Shown: positions 17,370 through 25,443 of the stretch, piece after piece
Layout of the letters: each line of letters starts with the position of its first letter
How positions within the stretch are numbered: position 1 is the first letter of the stretch
Origin: Terriglobia bacterium
Lineage (GTDB): Bacteria; Acidobacteriota; Terriglobia; Bryobacterales; Bryobacteraceae
Length of the DNA stretch: 47,984 nucleotides
NCBI GenBank assembly: GCA_025350105.1
Contig: JANXYJ010000136.1
Span: 1 to 47,984 of the forward strand
Direction: 5' to 3'
Translations under genes and position numbers: made by a program
The notes under the pieces: model-generated
Told to the model about the DNA's origin: nothing
Database searches by the model: none
What the model saw: only the letters and a program-made list of their open reading frames with translations

Positions 17370-19139
17370 TTAATGCTTGGTTCGCGCAATATAGGCGTCC
17401 ACCTGGCGTTCCAATAATTCCAGCGGGACAGCGCCGGCGTTCAAAATGACGTTGTGATATTCGCGGAGCGAGAACCTATCGCCCAGCTCTCGTTTCGCTT
17501 TTTCGCGCAGCTCAATGATCTTCAATTCGCCGATCATGTACGAACACGCCTGGCCGGGATAGACAACGTAGCGTTCAATCTCGCTGGCTTCAATGCCGTA
17601 GTCGATGGCTTGCTGGCGGGTCCAATGCATGGCGTGCATTCCAGTGTCTACCACCAAGCGCCGTGCGCGGAACAGTTCGTAGTTGAGTTGGCCCAACAAG
17701 CCTTCGGGGTCGCCGTCATACCAACCGGATTCGGCGGCGAGACGTTCTGCGTAAAGCCCCCAGCCTTCGGTGATGGCGGAGAGTCCGCCAAATGCCCGAA
17801 TTTGCTGGAACCGCGGAAGATTTCTGTTTTCCACCTGCAGGGCGATATGAAAGTGATGGCCCGGCACGGTTTCGTGATAGACGATACTGCGCAGGCCGAA
17901 TTTGGTCATATTCTCAATCCGGCGTGGGTATTGAAACGTGCCGGGACGGGAGCCGTCGGGCGCGGGGGAGTTGTAATTCGCCGCCGCGTTGGATTCGCGG
18001 AAAGTAGGGAAGGGCAGCGCGACTACGGGAGATTTGGGCCGCATGTCAAACAATAGCGCTGAACGCTTTTCGGCATCGCCCAGAATCACTTCAATGTCGC
18101 GCATAATTTGCGCGCGGCTTTCCTCCGAACGCGGATTGGGATACTGCATGTCCAGCTTCAGTTTCTCGATGCGGTCTTTAACGGAACCTTCGGTACGGCC
18201 CATTTTGCGAAAGATTGCGTCCATTTGCTTTTCGATGCGGTCCACCTCGCGCAGGCCGATCGAGTGAATTTGTCCGGCTGTCAAATCTGTGGTGGTGAAT
18301 TGGCGCAAATAGAACTTGTAGGCTTCGGCGCCGCCTTTCAGCCGCGAGATCCCCGCTTCATCGGTGGAGCGCGGCAATTGTGACTCGAGTGTGGCGATGG
18401 CGATCTTCCAAGCCGGATAAACTTGCTCCGCAACGATGTTTTCCGCCTGGGCGCGCAGATCTTTGCGCTTATCGGCGGAAATCGCAGAGATGTTTTCCAG
18501 CTTCTGGGCAAATACAGTCACAAAAGGATTTTGCGCTGGCGCAGGGTCCGCGAAACTCTGCATTTGTTTTACCGTGGCTTGCAGAATGAACCTGGGTGGG
18601 ATCACGTTTTGCGTCTCCAGGGACTTGGCGCGAGTGATGGCTTCGTTCATGCGCGCACTCACCTGGCTCAGGGCGGCTAGGTAATTCTCCGCGTCACGCT
18701 CGGTGGCCAGGGGATGACGCACGGTAAGTGATTCAATCAAATTCACGTTCACGCCATTCATTTGCTGGAGCGGGAAGTTGTATTCCAGAAAGGGTTCGGA
18801 GCGGACGACCGAATCTAGTTGCCAGCGCATCAGGTCTGCGGAATTGCGCTGAGCGGCGGTCAGTGGGGCAGACTTGTCAATCTTGTCAAACTTGGCCAGT
18901 TCCACCAGACCCTTGCGCGCCAATTGAATGCGCTGGCGCTCAAAGGCGACGGTTTCCGGGGTGAGTTGACGCTCCAAGCGGTCCTGCTCTTCGCCAGTGA
19001 AATAACGGTTGGCGGTGGCCGCGTTGGGGCTTTGGCGAACCCATTCATCAGTGAAGTCGCGAAAGAAGCCGTCGATACTCTGGGCTTGTGCCCATCCGGT
19101 GGAGAGCAGGAACACCAAGGACAATATACGGTTTATCAT
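17370..19139 (-). CDS. DUF885 family secreted protein, putative zinc peptidase
   Basis: A 589-residue exported protein: MINRILSLVFLLSTGWAQAQ is a signal peptide. The long helical body is typical of DUF885, and the metallopeptidase-like motif HETVPGH (H422, E423, H428) lies in the C-terminal third, followed by ITEGWGLYAERLA, which supplies the usual third acidic ligand. Family members are thought to be carboxypeptidase-like, but the substrate here is unknown. GGGGGAT precedes the ATG. It is 22 bases upstream of the DinB-like gene on the same strand. Confidence 0.83.
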   Translation of the reverse strand: MINRILSLVFLLSTGWAQAQSIDGFFRDFTDEWVRQSPNAATANRYFTGEEQDRLERQLTPETVAFERQRIQLARKGLVELAKFDKIDKSAPLTAAQRNSADLMRWQLDSVVRSEPFLEYNFPLQQMNGVNVNLIESLTVRHPLATERDAENYLAALSQVSARMNEAITRAKSLETQNVIPPRFILQATVKQMQSFADPAPAQNPFVTVFAQKLENISAISADKRKDLRAQAENIVAEQVYPAWKIAIATLESQLPRSTDEAGISRLKGGAEAYKFYLRQFTTTDLTAGQIHSIGLREVDRIEKQMDAIFRKMGRTEGSVKDRIEKLKLDMQYPNPRSEESRAQIMRDIEVILGDAEKRSALLFDMRPKSPVVALPFPTFRESNAAANYNSPAPDGSRPGTFQYPRRIENMTKFGLRSIVYHETVPGHHFHIALQVENRNLPRFQQIRAFGGLSAITEGWGLYAERLAAESGWYDGDPEGLLGQLNYELFRARRLVVDTGMHAMHWTRQQAIDYGIEASEIERYVVYPGQACSYMIGELKIIELREKAKRELGDRFSLREYHNVILNAGAVPLELLERQVDAYIARTKH

Positions 19140-19503
19140 TTTAGATCCCCCATTTATCAGGATGTTTCTAATGTACTGGAGTCATCTTGGTATTTCCACT
19201 TTGCGTGAGGGCCAGCATCCGTACCGATTGAACCTAGGCAAGAAATTGACAGAAGGAATGGTGGAACTGGTCCGGCGAAGCCCGCGTGAAAGCAGGGACG
19301 TCTCAACAAAAGTAGCACCAAGCCGCGACCGCAAGGCAGCGGCGAAGCGGGATCGGGTATGGGAGCATGCGCTGGGATGGGTTCAGTGATTCATTTAGGA
19401 ATACTTCAGGGTCGATTGAAAGATTTGATTGGACCTTGTGCCCACGGGCCGCTTAGAATTTAGATTCGTCGCAAGGGAGCCGCGTTTGCTTATCCGTGAC
19501 TGA
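19140..19503. other. Intergenic region between divergent genes
   Basis: This 364-base gap separates the divergent DUF885 and glutaminase genes and should hold both promoters. An open frame crosses part of it on the plus strand, but its product has no recognisable family features. A TAGAAT resembling a -10 box occurs at 19454-19459 without a well-spaced -35 partner. I see no RNA gene or mobile element. Confidence 0.4.
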
Positions 19504-20580
19504 ATGCGAGGAATCGCTTTGCCCGAGAAAACCAACGAACTGGCAGTTGAACCGCTTGTGGTAACCCGCGCGGATAGCCCCACGCCCGCCCAGGAACTTA
19601 ACCTGCAAAGCGTAGTGGACCAAATTTACGAGAAGTACCGCAATGTGAACGAAGGGGCGGTGGCAACCTACATTCCTGAGTTGGGTAAAGCCAACCCTGA
19701 CGACTTTGCCATTTGCCTTACTACGGTAGGCGGAAAGATGTTCCGGGCGGGGGATTTCAATAACGAATTCACCATCCAATCCATGTGTAAGCCGTTTGCT
19801 TTCCAGTTGGCGCTGGAACAACATGGCGTGGAAGAGACCTTGAAGCACGTGGGCGTGGAGCCCAGTGGAGACGCCTTCAATTCCATTGAACTGGATTCGA
19901 AGACCACCAGGCCGTTTAATCCCATGATCAATGCGGGCGCGATAGCGGTGGCTTCGCTTTTGAAAAAATCGCCAGTGGAGGAGGGCGTCCAATGTTTCGT
20001 GGATAAGATGAGCGAGGCCGCGGGCAGGAGCTTGCGCAATGATTTGTCAGTCCTGCAATCGGAGACGCTGACGGGGAACCGTAACCGCGCCATTGCATAT
20101 TTGATGCGCAACTTTGGGATTATCGACGAACAGGTGACGGAATCTCTGCATCAGTATTTTGCGCAGTGTTCCCTACTGGTGAGCTGCCAGGATGTTGCGA
20201 TGATGGCGGCCACCTTGGCGAATATGGGAACCAATCCCATGACGGGCAAGCGCGTGTTCGATTTCCAGTACATCAAATATATTCTGACGGTGATGTTTAC
20301 CTGCGGACTTTACGATTACGCCGGAGGCCGGGCTTTTGAAGTGGGCCTGCCGGCAAAGAGCGGCGTATCCGGGGGGGTGTTCGGCGTGGTGAACCGGCAA
20401 TTGGGCGTTAGCGTCTATTCGCCGCGGCTGGACGCCCAGGGCAACAGTGTGCGTGGCATTTTGGTGTGCAAGGAACTGGCGCGGCACCTGGGCCTGCACG
20501 CCTTTGAGTTCACCAACGTTGGATCCAGCTTCATGCAGTGGCTGCTGTGTTCTTTTGCCGGGCTTAGTTGTTGGGTTTAG
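19504..20580 (+). CDS. glsA: Glutaminase A
   Basis: A 358-residue serine-dependent beta-lactamase-fold glutaminase that hydrolyses glutamine to glutamate and ammonia. The catalytic SxxK pair is S93-K96 in IQSMCKPF; further substrate-site residues are N143 (NPMINAGAI), the ETLTGNRNRA segment at 187-195, Y218 in HQYFAQCS, and Y270 in FTCGLYD. An N-terminal extension of about 30 residues precedes the family core. ATG 19504 has no ribosome-binding site, while TTG 19519 has GCGAGG seven bases upstream, giving a protein five residues shorter. The gene meets the pilin gene tail-to-tail, nine bases apart. Confidence 0.93.
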   Translation: MRGIALPEKTNELAVEPLVVTRADSPTPAQELNLQSVVDQIYEKYRNVNEGAVATYIPELGKANPDDFAICLTTVGGKMFRAGDFNNEFTIQSMCKPFAFQLALEQHGVEETLKHVGVEPSGDAFNSIELDSKTTRPFNPMINAGAIAVASLLKKSPVEEGVQCFVDKMSEAAGRSLRNDLSVLQSETLTGNRNRAIAYLMRNFGIIDEQVTESLHQYFAQCSLLVSCQDVAMMAATLANMGTNPMTGKRVFDFQYIKYILTVMFTCGLYDYAGGRAFEVGLPAKSGVSGGVFGVVNRQLGVSVYSPRLDAQGNSVRGILVCKELARHLGLHAFEFTNVGSSFMQWLLCSFAGLSCWV

Positions 20581-20589
20581 ATATCGTGT

Positions 20590-20823
20590 CTAGCTGCCTT
20601 GCGTGGCGGCGTTGGTCATCACGCTGGCAACCTTGCTAAATACGGTGCTGATGCTGCGCGAAATGCCGGGCATGATGGCGCCGGCGGTGACGGCCACGAA
20701 ACCGGCGAGAAGGGCGTATTCGATCAGGTCCTGGCCTTGTTTGTCTTGCAGAAGAACGTCGATCCGCATCTGCACTTGGATGAACGCTTGATTCAGGAGC
20801 TGGGTCAGGTTGAAGTTTTTCAT
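20590..20823 (-). CDS. Flp-type pilin precursor
   Basis: A 77-residue protein with the Flp/class III prepilin pattern: a hydrophilic leader of about 27 residues ending KQGQDLIEYALLAGFVAV, where cleavage after Gly would leave a mature N-terminus with glutamate at position 5, followed by a hydrophobic helix. It would be assembled by a Tad-type secretion system, which is not encoded in this window. ATG 20823 is chosen because MKNFNLTQLLN fits the short leader. The mature protein ends in Ala/Thr/Ser-rich residues. Confidence 0.83.
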   Translation of the reverse strand: MKNFNLTQLLNQAFIQVQMRIDVLLQDKQGQDLIEYALLAGFVAVTAGAIMPGISRSISTVFSKVASVMTNAATQGS

Positions 20824-21023
20824 AGTGGTTGGTTGGCTGTGTTTGCCTGAGTTGATTGTGCCGGACGGGGCGTGTGGGGACAATCACATCAAACTACTAA
20901 TTTGGCCGACGGGGGTACCGCGGTGGAGATGGTATGGCCGGGGTAGTACTCGACAAAGGCGCGGATGGATGATGAGCGATGGGAGCATGAGCCTATCGGC
21001 TTAAACTAGCATAGAGGTCAGCT

Positions 21024-21854
21024 ATGAAATACAAATTTATGTTGGTGCTGGTCTCGACTCTGGCCCAAGCGCAATGGCTGAACTTCCCCACTCCCGGAGT
21101 GCCCCGGAGCAAGGACGGTAAGCCGAACCTTGCGGCCAAGGCGCCCCGAACAGCGGACGGCAAGCCTGACCTGTCAGGGGTGTGGCACGTGCAGCCTACT
21201 TCGATGGCGGAAATGAAGCGGCTTTTTGGTAATCGCGCGGATGCCACCGATGTTCCTGGCATGGAACTGGACACGGTCTCTAAATATGCCGTGAATATTC
21301 TGCTGGACTCCAAACCTGAAGATGCGCCGCTGCGGCCGGCGGCAACAGCGGTGATGAAGCAACGCGCGGGCAAGGACCTGCCGTCGTCGGGTTGCCTGCC
21401 GCTGGGCATCCCGCTGAATAGTCTTCTGTCGGAACCGTTCAGGATCATCCAATCGCCGCGCCTGCTGGCGATGCTGTATGAAGCGGACGACAAGCATCGG
21501 CGCATCTATCTGGACGGCCGAGTATTGCCAAAGGAATTCGATCAACCGGCGTGGTTAGGGTATTCGGTGGGCAAGTGGGATCGTGACACGCTGGTGGTGG
21601 AAACGGCGGGGTTCAACGACAAATTGCCGTTGGATATCATGGGCCATCCGCGCAGTGAGGCGCTGAGGGTGACGGAGCGCTTTCATCGCCGCGACTTCGG
21701 CCATCTGGACGCCGAAATGACGTTTGACGACGCGGTGATGTACGCCAAACCTTTCAGCATTAAGCTGACCTACAATTTGTGGGCGGACTCTGACATTTTC
21801 GAATATGTCTGCGCCGAAAACGAAAAGGATCGGGCGCATTCGGTGGAGAAGTAG
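21024..21854 (+). CDS. Secreted protein of an acidobacterial-type family, function unknown
   Basis: A 276-residue protein with a short signal peptide (MKYKFMLVLVSTLAQA). The N-terminal part has a duplicated motif, SKDGKPNLAAKAPR and TADGKPDLSGVWH, which I associate with a large paralogous secreted family in Acidobacteriota. Later patterns include SEPFRIIQSPRLLAMLYE, YLDGR, and YSVGKWDRDTLVVETAGFND. These give a predominantly beta, lipocalin-like impression, but no activity can be assigned. GAGGT precedes the ATG. The next gene, an APC permease, follows after three bases, so the two are probably co-transcribed. Confidence 0.75.
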   Translation: MKYKFMLVLVSTLAQAQWLNFPTPGVPRSKDGKPNLAAKAPRTADGKPDLSGVWHVQPTSMAEMKRLFGNRADATDVPGMELDTVSKYAVNILLDSKPEDAPLRPAATAVMKQRAGKDLPSSGCLPLGIPLNSLLSEPFRIIQSPRLLAMLYEADDKHRRIYLDGRVLPKEFDQPAWLGYSVGKWDRDTLVVETAGFNDKLPLDIMGHPRSEALRVTERFHRRDFGHLDAEMTFDDAVMYAKPFSIKLTYNLWADSDIFEYVCAENEKDRAHSVEK

Positions 21855-21857
21855 TCG

Positions 21858-23273
21858 ATGACGCCAAGCGGCGATTCTTCCGGCGGCCTGAATGTCCAAC
21901 TCCACAGCGCGGAACTGAAGAAAGAACTATCGCTGCCCAATCTGGTTTTCACGCAGGTGCTGTCCATTCTGGGCCTGGCGTGGATTGGCAGCGCGGGGAA
22001 GCTGGGTGGTTCTCACCTGATTTTTTGGCTGGCGGGGATTATTCTGTTCTACGTCCCCTCGGCCCTGGTTGTCATTCACCTGAACAACGCGATGCCATTG
22101 GAGGGTGGGCTGTATCAGTGGGCCAAGCTCCGGTTCAATGAGATCACCGGTTTCCTGGTGGCCTGGAATATGTGGCTGTACGCGCTGATCTTTGTTTCCG
22201 AAATGGGTTTGCTGGTGACCAACAATCTGGCGTATGCGCTGGGGCCCGCCTATGCCTGGCTATCCAGCAACAAAGTGGCGTTAAGCCTTGCCAGTGTGTT
22301 GGTTACTTTGGGGCTGGTGCTGGTGTGCAGATTGGGTTTGGCACTGGGCAAGTGGATTCACGGTTTTTCTGGATTCATGATCCTGTTTCTGTTCGGGGCC
22401 ATGGCTGCGTTCGCGATCCCACGATGGATTAGCGGTCCGGTGGCCCACGTGCCTTTGGCGTTGACCATACCGGCGTTTACGCTGGTGAACATGAACATCC
22501 TGGGCCGGATGGGCTTTGGCGCGCTTGGCGGTTTCGATACGGTGGCGCTTTTCGCTGGAGAGTGTCAGGACAAAGACCCCGCCCGCGCCATCCGGCGTTC
22601 GGTATGGATTGCGACGCCGCTGATCGCCGGAGCATTTGTGTTGGGCACGGCGTGTCTATTGGTGTTCGTAAAACCGGAGGAGATTGATTTGATTTCGCCG
22701 ATCACGCAGGTGCTGAATCGCGGCCTGCAATCGGTGGGCTACGCCGGATCCGCCACGCCACTGATCGGCGGTTTGATCATTGTTACGCTGCTGGGGCAGG
22801 CCGCGCTCAGCTTCAATTACGCTGCGCGGTTGCCACTGGTTGCCGGCTGGGATCATTTGCTGCCCGCGTGGTCCACGCGTCTGCATCCCAAACATAAGAC
22901 GCCGGTGGGTTCTATTGCGATGATTGGCGCCGCTACTCTGGTGGTTGCTTCACTCAATAGCCTGGGCGCGGGGAATCAGGAGGCGTTTCAGGTGTTGCAG
23001 AATGCCTCCGGAATTGCTTATGGATTGGCGTATCTGGTGATGTTCGCCATACCTGTATTCGGAAGGGGAGAGAAGCCGCCGCTGATGCTGCGCGTGGCGG
23101 CTGTTTCCGGTTTTGGCATGACGCTGTTAAATATTGTGCTCTCGGTATTTCCAATAATTGATGTTGCGAATCCCTTTCTATTTGCGGCAAAAGCGGGCGG
23201 GACGGTGGTGGGCTTAAACCTGGCGGGCGCGTGGTTCTTTTGGCGGGCGGACGCAAAACGCAAACGGGCATGA
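21858..23273 (+). CDS. APC superfamily amino acid permease
   Basis: A 471-residue integral membrane protein with about 12 hydrophobic segments. The first helix pair has ILGLAWIGSAGKLG and the conserved 'P-ALVVIHLNNAMPLEGGLYQWAKL' type of TM1-TM2 region, shortened here to NNAMPLEGGLYQWAKL, which matches the amino acid-polyamine-organocation family. A loop with GGFDTVALFAGECQDKDPAR is the family's conserved segment after TM6. The transported substrate is unknown; glutaminase nearby is only weak support for an amino acid. GGAGAAG lies before the ATG. Confidence 0.85.
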   Translation: MTPSGDSSGGLNVQLHSAELKKELSLPNLVFTQVLSILGLAWIGSAGKLGGSHLIFWLAGIILFYVPSALVVIHLNNAMPLEGGLYQWAKLRFNEITGFLVAWNMWLYALIFVSEMGLLVTNNLAYALGPAYAWLSSNKVALSLASVLVTLGLVLVCRLGLALGKWIHGFSGFMILFLFGAMAAFAIPRWISGPVAHVPLALTIPAFTLVNMNILGRMGFGALGGFDTVALFAGECQDKDPARAIRRSVWIATPLIAGAFVLGTACLLVFVKPEEIDLISPITQVLNRGLQSVGYAGSATPLIGGLIIVTLLGQAALSFNYAARLPLVAGWDHLLPAWSTRLHPKHKTPVGSIAMIGAATLVVASLNSLGAGNQEAFQVLQNASGIAYGLAYLVMFAIPVFGRGEKPPLMLRVAAVSGFGMTLLNIVLSVFPIIDVANPFLFAAKAGGTVVGLNLAGAWFFWRADAKRKRA

Positions 23274-23437
23274 GGGATGCTGAAACCGACGAGTGCGAAT
23301 CCCGATCTTTTCGGCATCGGTGGGCACGGTCGCGATTTGTAGAGTAGCAAGGATGAATCGCTAAAGGACGATCCGGCACCACTGCTCATTCCATACGTCG
23401 CCCCCAGTAATAAAGACCCTGGGCGGTGGTCCCTGCG

Positions 23438-24325
23438 TTACTGAATCCCCAACCGCCAACCCAATTTCGCTTCATCAAACCAGAAGACGTTGTGGCCGAA
23501 CCATTTTGTCTGCGGATTCTGCGGCTGTTTCTTTGAGCCGAGGATGAAAGCGCAAGGGCCCTCGCCGGTGGTGGCAAGGCGCTTGGTTAACCAGGACGTG
23601 GCATTCAGAGGCGCGGCGAGCATGATGGGCGTTCCTTCAAACGCCGCTAAGCGGGCGCCGAAGATTACGTCGGTTTGTTGGGTGGGGGCGGGGAGGCTGT
23701 AGGCCTTGCGGTAACGGGCGATGGCGGCGTTGAGGTCGCGGACGACGATCACTACGCTACGGATGCCGGTGAAGTTGGTGTTGGTGGGTTTGGCGGTCGG
23801 CATCGCGCGCAAGTCGCGCAGCGTGATGTCGTGAATCAGGACGGGAAAGAAAGTGCCGTTGGGCTCGGGGCCAACGGGGGCGGATTCCCATTCGATGTGG
23901 GTGCCGTCGGGACGGTCGCGGGCGCTGTGAGTGGGATCGGTTACGGTGATTGCGGCGGCGCGGAGGCGGACGACTTCGGTCTTGATGTCCGGCGCCCGGA
24001 CCGCAAAAGCAGTGGGGCCTACATTTGTTTGAATCTGTTTCGACCAATAATGTTTGGCGAGGGCAGCGGCGTCCGGGTTGGTTTGCGCGGCGATCAGTTC
24101 CAAATACGAACCGTCGGGAAAGCTGGTGAGCGCCATTTGTGTGGCGTGGTTGTTATGCAGGCCGCCGAATTCGGTTTGGATGCCAATAGAAGCGAGTTGG
24201 GCTCGCATAGTGTCGAGGTTGGGGCCAGCCACGGTGGCGTGATCGATTTGAAGATCGGCGGCGTTTATGGAAAAAGGCGCCAATAGAATTTGTGTCAAAA
24301 AAAGAAATGCACGGGTGGGTGGCAC
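23438..24325 (-). CDS. Secreted glyoxalase-like (VOC) domain protein
   Basis: A 295-residue protein starting at GTG 24325, with a hydrophobic signal peptide (FLFLTQILLAPFSINA). The body matches the glyoxalase-like domain group: DHATVAGPNLDTMRAQLASIG at its start, a central FFPVLIHDITLRDLRA, and a second half beginning VVIVVRDLNAAIARYRKAY. It contains two VOC-like halves. No clear catalytic assignment is possible. It is divergent from the small secreted protein gene at 24538. Confidence 0.72.
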   Translation of the reverse strand: MPPTRAFLFLTQILLAPFSINAADLQIDHATVAGPNLDTMRAQLASIGIQTEFGGLHNNHATQMALTSFPDGSYLELIAAQTNPDAAALAKHYWSKQIQTNVGPTAFAVRAPDIKTEVVRLRAAAITVTDPTHSARDRPDGTHIEWESAPVGPEPNGTFFPVLIHDITLRDLRAMPTAKPTNTNFTGIRSVVIVVRDLNAAIARYRKAYSLPAPTQQTDVIFGARLAAFEGTPIMLAAPLNATSWLTKRLATTGEGPCAFILGSKKQPQNPQTKWFGHNVFWFDEAKLGWRLGIQ

Positions 24326-24537
24326 GAGTTGATTTTACGACGAATGCGGGGGGGCGCGCCGTGGAGTTTGCCAAACGAGCGTTAATGGATGCAGTTCAGT
24401 TCCGGCTGAAAAACACCGGCGCGGTGGAGCGGAACCAATGCTCCATCGCACGCTTCAAGCACAAAGCATTGATGATGAATGATTTGCATTTTGGCCTCTC
24501 TGTTGCAGCGAGCAATGGCGCAGGGAGGCTAAACAAA

Positions 24538-24846
24538 ATGAAATCGAAACTGATCACACTGTTGTTGGTGGCGGGGACTACGGTATTCGCCCAGGGAGGC
24601 TGGCATGCGAGGGAGGAGCAACGCGATCTGCGGCAAGATGAGATCCGCATGGAGAGATTGCGTGCGGACGTGGCCCGGGACAGGTTTGAGCTGAATCGCG
24701 CGCGAGCGTTTGGCGACCGTTGGAGAGCGAATCAGATTGCCAGAGATTTGGCACGCGATCAGGGCGAGTTTGAAGCGCTGCGGCGGGACATGGCGCATGA
24801 TCGGCACGAACTGTGGGAAGACCGGTTCGGACGCGGCTATCGCTAG
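24538..24846 (+). CDS. Small secreted charged protein
   Basis: A 102-residue protein: MKSKLITLLLVAGTTVFAQ is a signal peptide; the mature part is almost entirely Arg/Glu/Asp-rich helix with heptad-like repeats (RQDEIRMERLRADVARDRFEL, shown by its ends RQDE and RFEL). GGGAGG lies nine bases before the ATG at 24538, which decides the start over the longer open frame. I do not recognise a family; it may coat or bind another envelope component. A strong hairpin follows its stop codon. Confidence 0.65.
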   Translation: MKSKLITLLLVAGTTVFAQGGWHAREEQRDLRQDEIRMERLRADVARDRFELNRARAFGDRWRANQIARDLARDQGEFEALRRDMAHDRHELWEDRFGRGYR

Positions 24847-24868
24847 TTCTCATGCTTTGGTGAAGTAA

Positions 24869-24915
24869 AAAAGGGCCGAGTCTGCATTCTGCTTGAATGC
24901 TGGCTGGGCCCTTTT
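24869..24915 (+). terminator. Long hairpin followed by T-rich tract
   Basis: Arms 24869-24889 and 24895-24915 pair over 21 positions with two mismatches and one G-T wobble, closed by the 5-nt loop tgctt. The outer part is aaaagggcc with gggcccttt, giving a GC-rich stem bordered by A and T runs on both sides, so it could stop transcription in either direction. It lies 22 bases after the small secreted protein gene. Confidence 0.65.
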
Positions 24916-25059
24916 GCTTGTTGGGAGGTGAACCCGATAAAGCAAAAATTACTGAGACTGATTTACTGGTAAAGCCGCTTACAGGCGGCAAGTGTTTTGT
25001 TTGTAACGCCAGCGGGATTTGGCACGCACCGTGCATTGTTTCGCAGCAAAGGAGCCAAC

Positions 25060-25209
25060 ATGCTGGAAACGATCGCGGTGGTTTTGCTGCTGTTGTGGTT
25101 GCTAGGCGTGATTACTGCCTACACGGTGGGAGGTTTCATACACGTCCTGTTGGTGATTGCGGTTGTGGTGGTATTGATTCGCGTGATTCAAGGAAGGAGA
25201 CCGATATGA
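25060..25209 (+). CDS. Small lmo0937-like membrane protein
   Basis: A 49-residue protein starting MLETIAVVLLLLWLLGV with two hydrophobic helices and a basic C-terminus (IRVIQGRRPI). This is the pattern of the lmo0937 family of tiny stress-associated membrane proteins. AAAGGAG lies just upstream of the ATG. Its TGA overlaps the ATG of the CsbD-like gene by three bases, so both are translated as a coupled pair. Confidence 0.75.
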   Translation: MLETIAVVLLLLWLLGVITAYTVGGFIHVLLVIAVVVVLIRVIQGRRPI

Positions 25210-25424
25210 ATTGGGATCGCTTTGCAGGTGAATGGAAACAGGCAAAGGGGATGGCGCGAGCGCATTGGGGCAAGCTCACCGATGATGACATCGAGCACAT
25301 CGCAGGACACAAGGATCAATTGGTGGGCAAGCTGCAGGAGCGCTACGGCATGGCGAAGGAAGCTGCGGAGCATCAAGCAGAACAGTGGTGGGGAAAGATG
25401 GAACGCGCGCTGGCAAAGAGATAG
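25206..25424 (+). CDS. CsbD family stress-response protein
   Basis: A 72-residue soluble protein matching CsbD: MNWDRFAGEWKQAKG at the start, WGKLTDDDIEHIAGHKDQLVG (W...DD core) in the middle, and YGMAKEAAEHQ toward the end. CsbD proteins are induced by general stress in several bacteria; their molecular role is undefined. GGAAGGAGA precedes the ATG, which overlaps the previous stop (ATGA). The stop codon pairs with that of the convergent MBL-fold gene in a small hairpin. Confidence 0.87.
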   Translation: MNWDRFAGEWKQAKGMARAHWGKLTDDDIEHIAGHKDQLVGKLQERYGMAKEAAEHQAEQWWGKMERALAKR

Positions 25425-25443
25425 GCTTCGTGAGGCAAGCCTA
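25422..25443. terminator. Stop-to-stop hairpin between convergent genes
   Basis: Perfect 7-bp arms taggctt (25422-25428) and aagccta (25437-25443) with an 8-nt loop. The TAG stop codon of the CsbD gene and the TAG of the MBL-fold gene (CTA on the plus strand) form the base of the stem. No T-tract follows, so termination may rely on the convergent arrangement. Confidence 0.5.

Noticed and set aside
19009-19389. Plus-strand open frame running into the DUF885/glutaminase gap
   Set aside because: It starts antisense to DUF885 and shows no family motifs or ribosome-binding site.
24292-24537. Upstream extension of the small secreted charged protein
   Set aside because: The ATG at 24538 has a good ribosome-binding site and begins a clean signal peptide.
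13916-25424. Genomic island or mobile element between the two polysaccharide loci
   Set aside because: No integrase, transposase, tRNA or attachment-like direct repeats were seen; the genes look like ordinary chromosomal ones.
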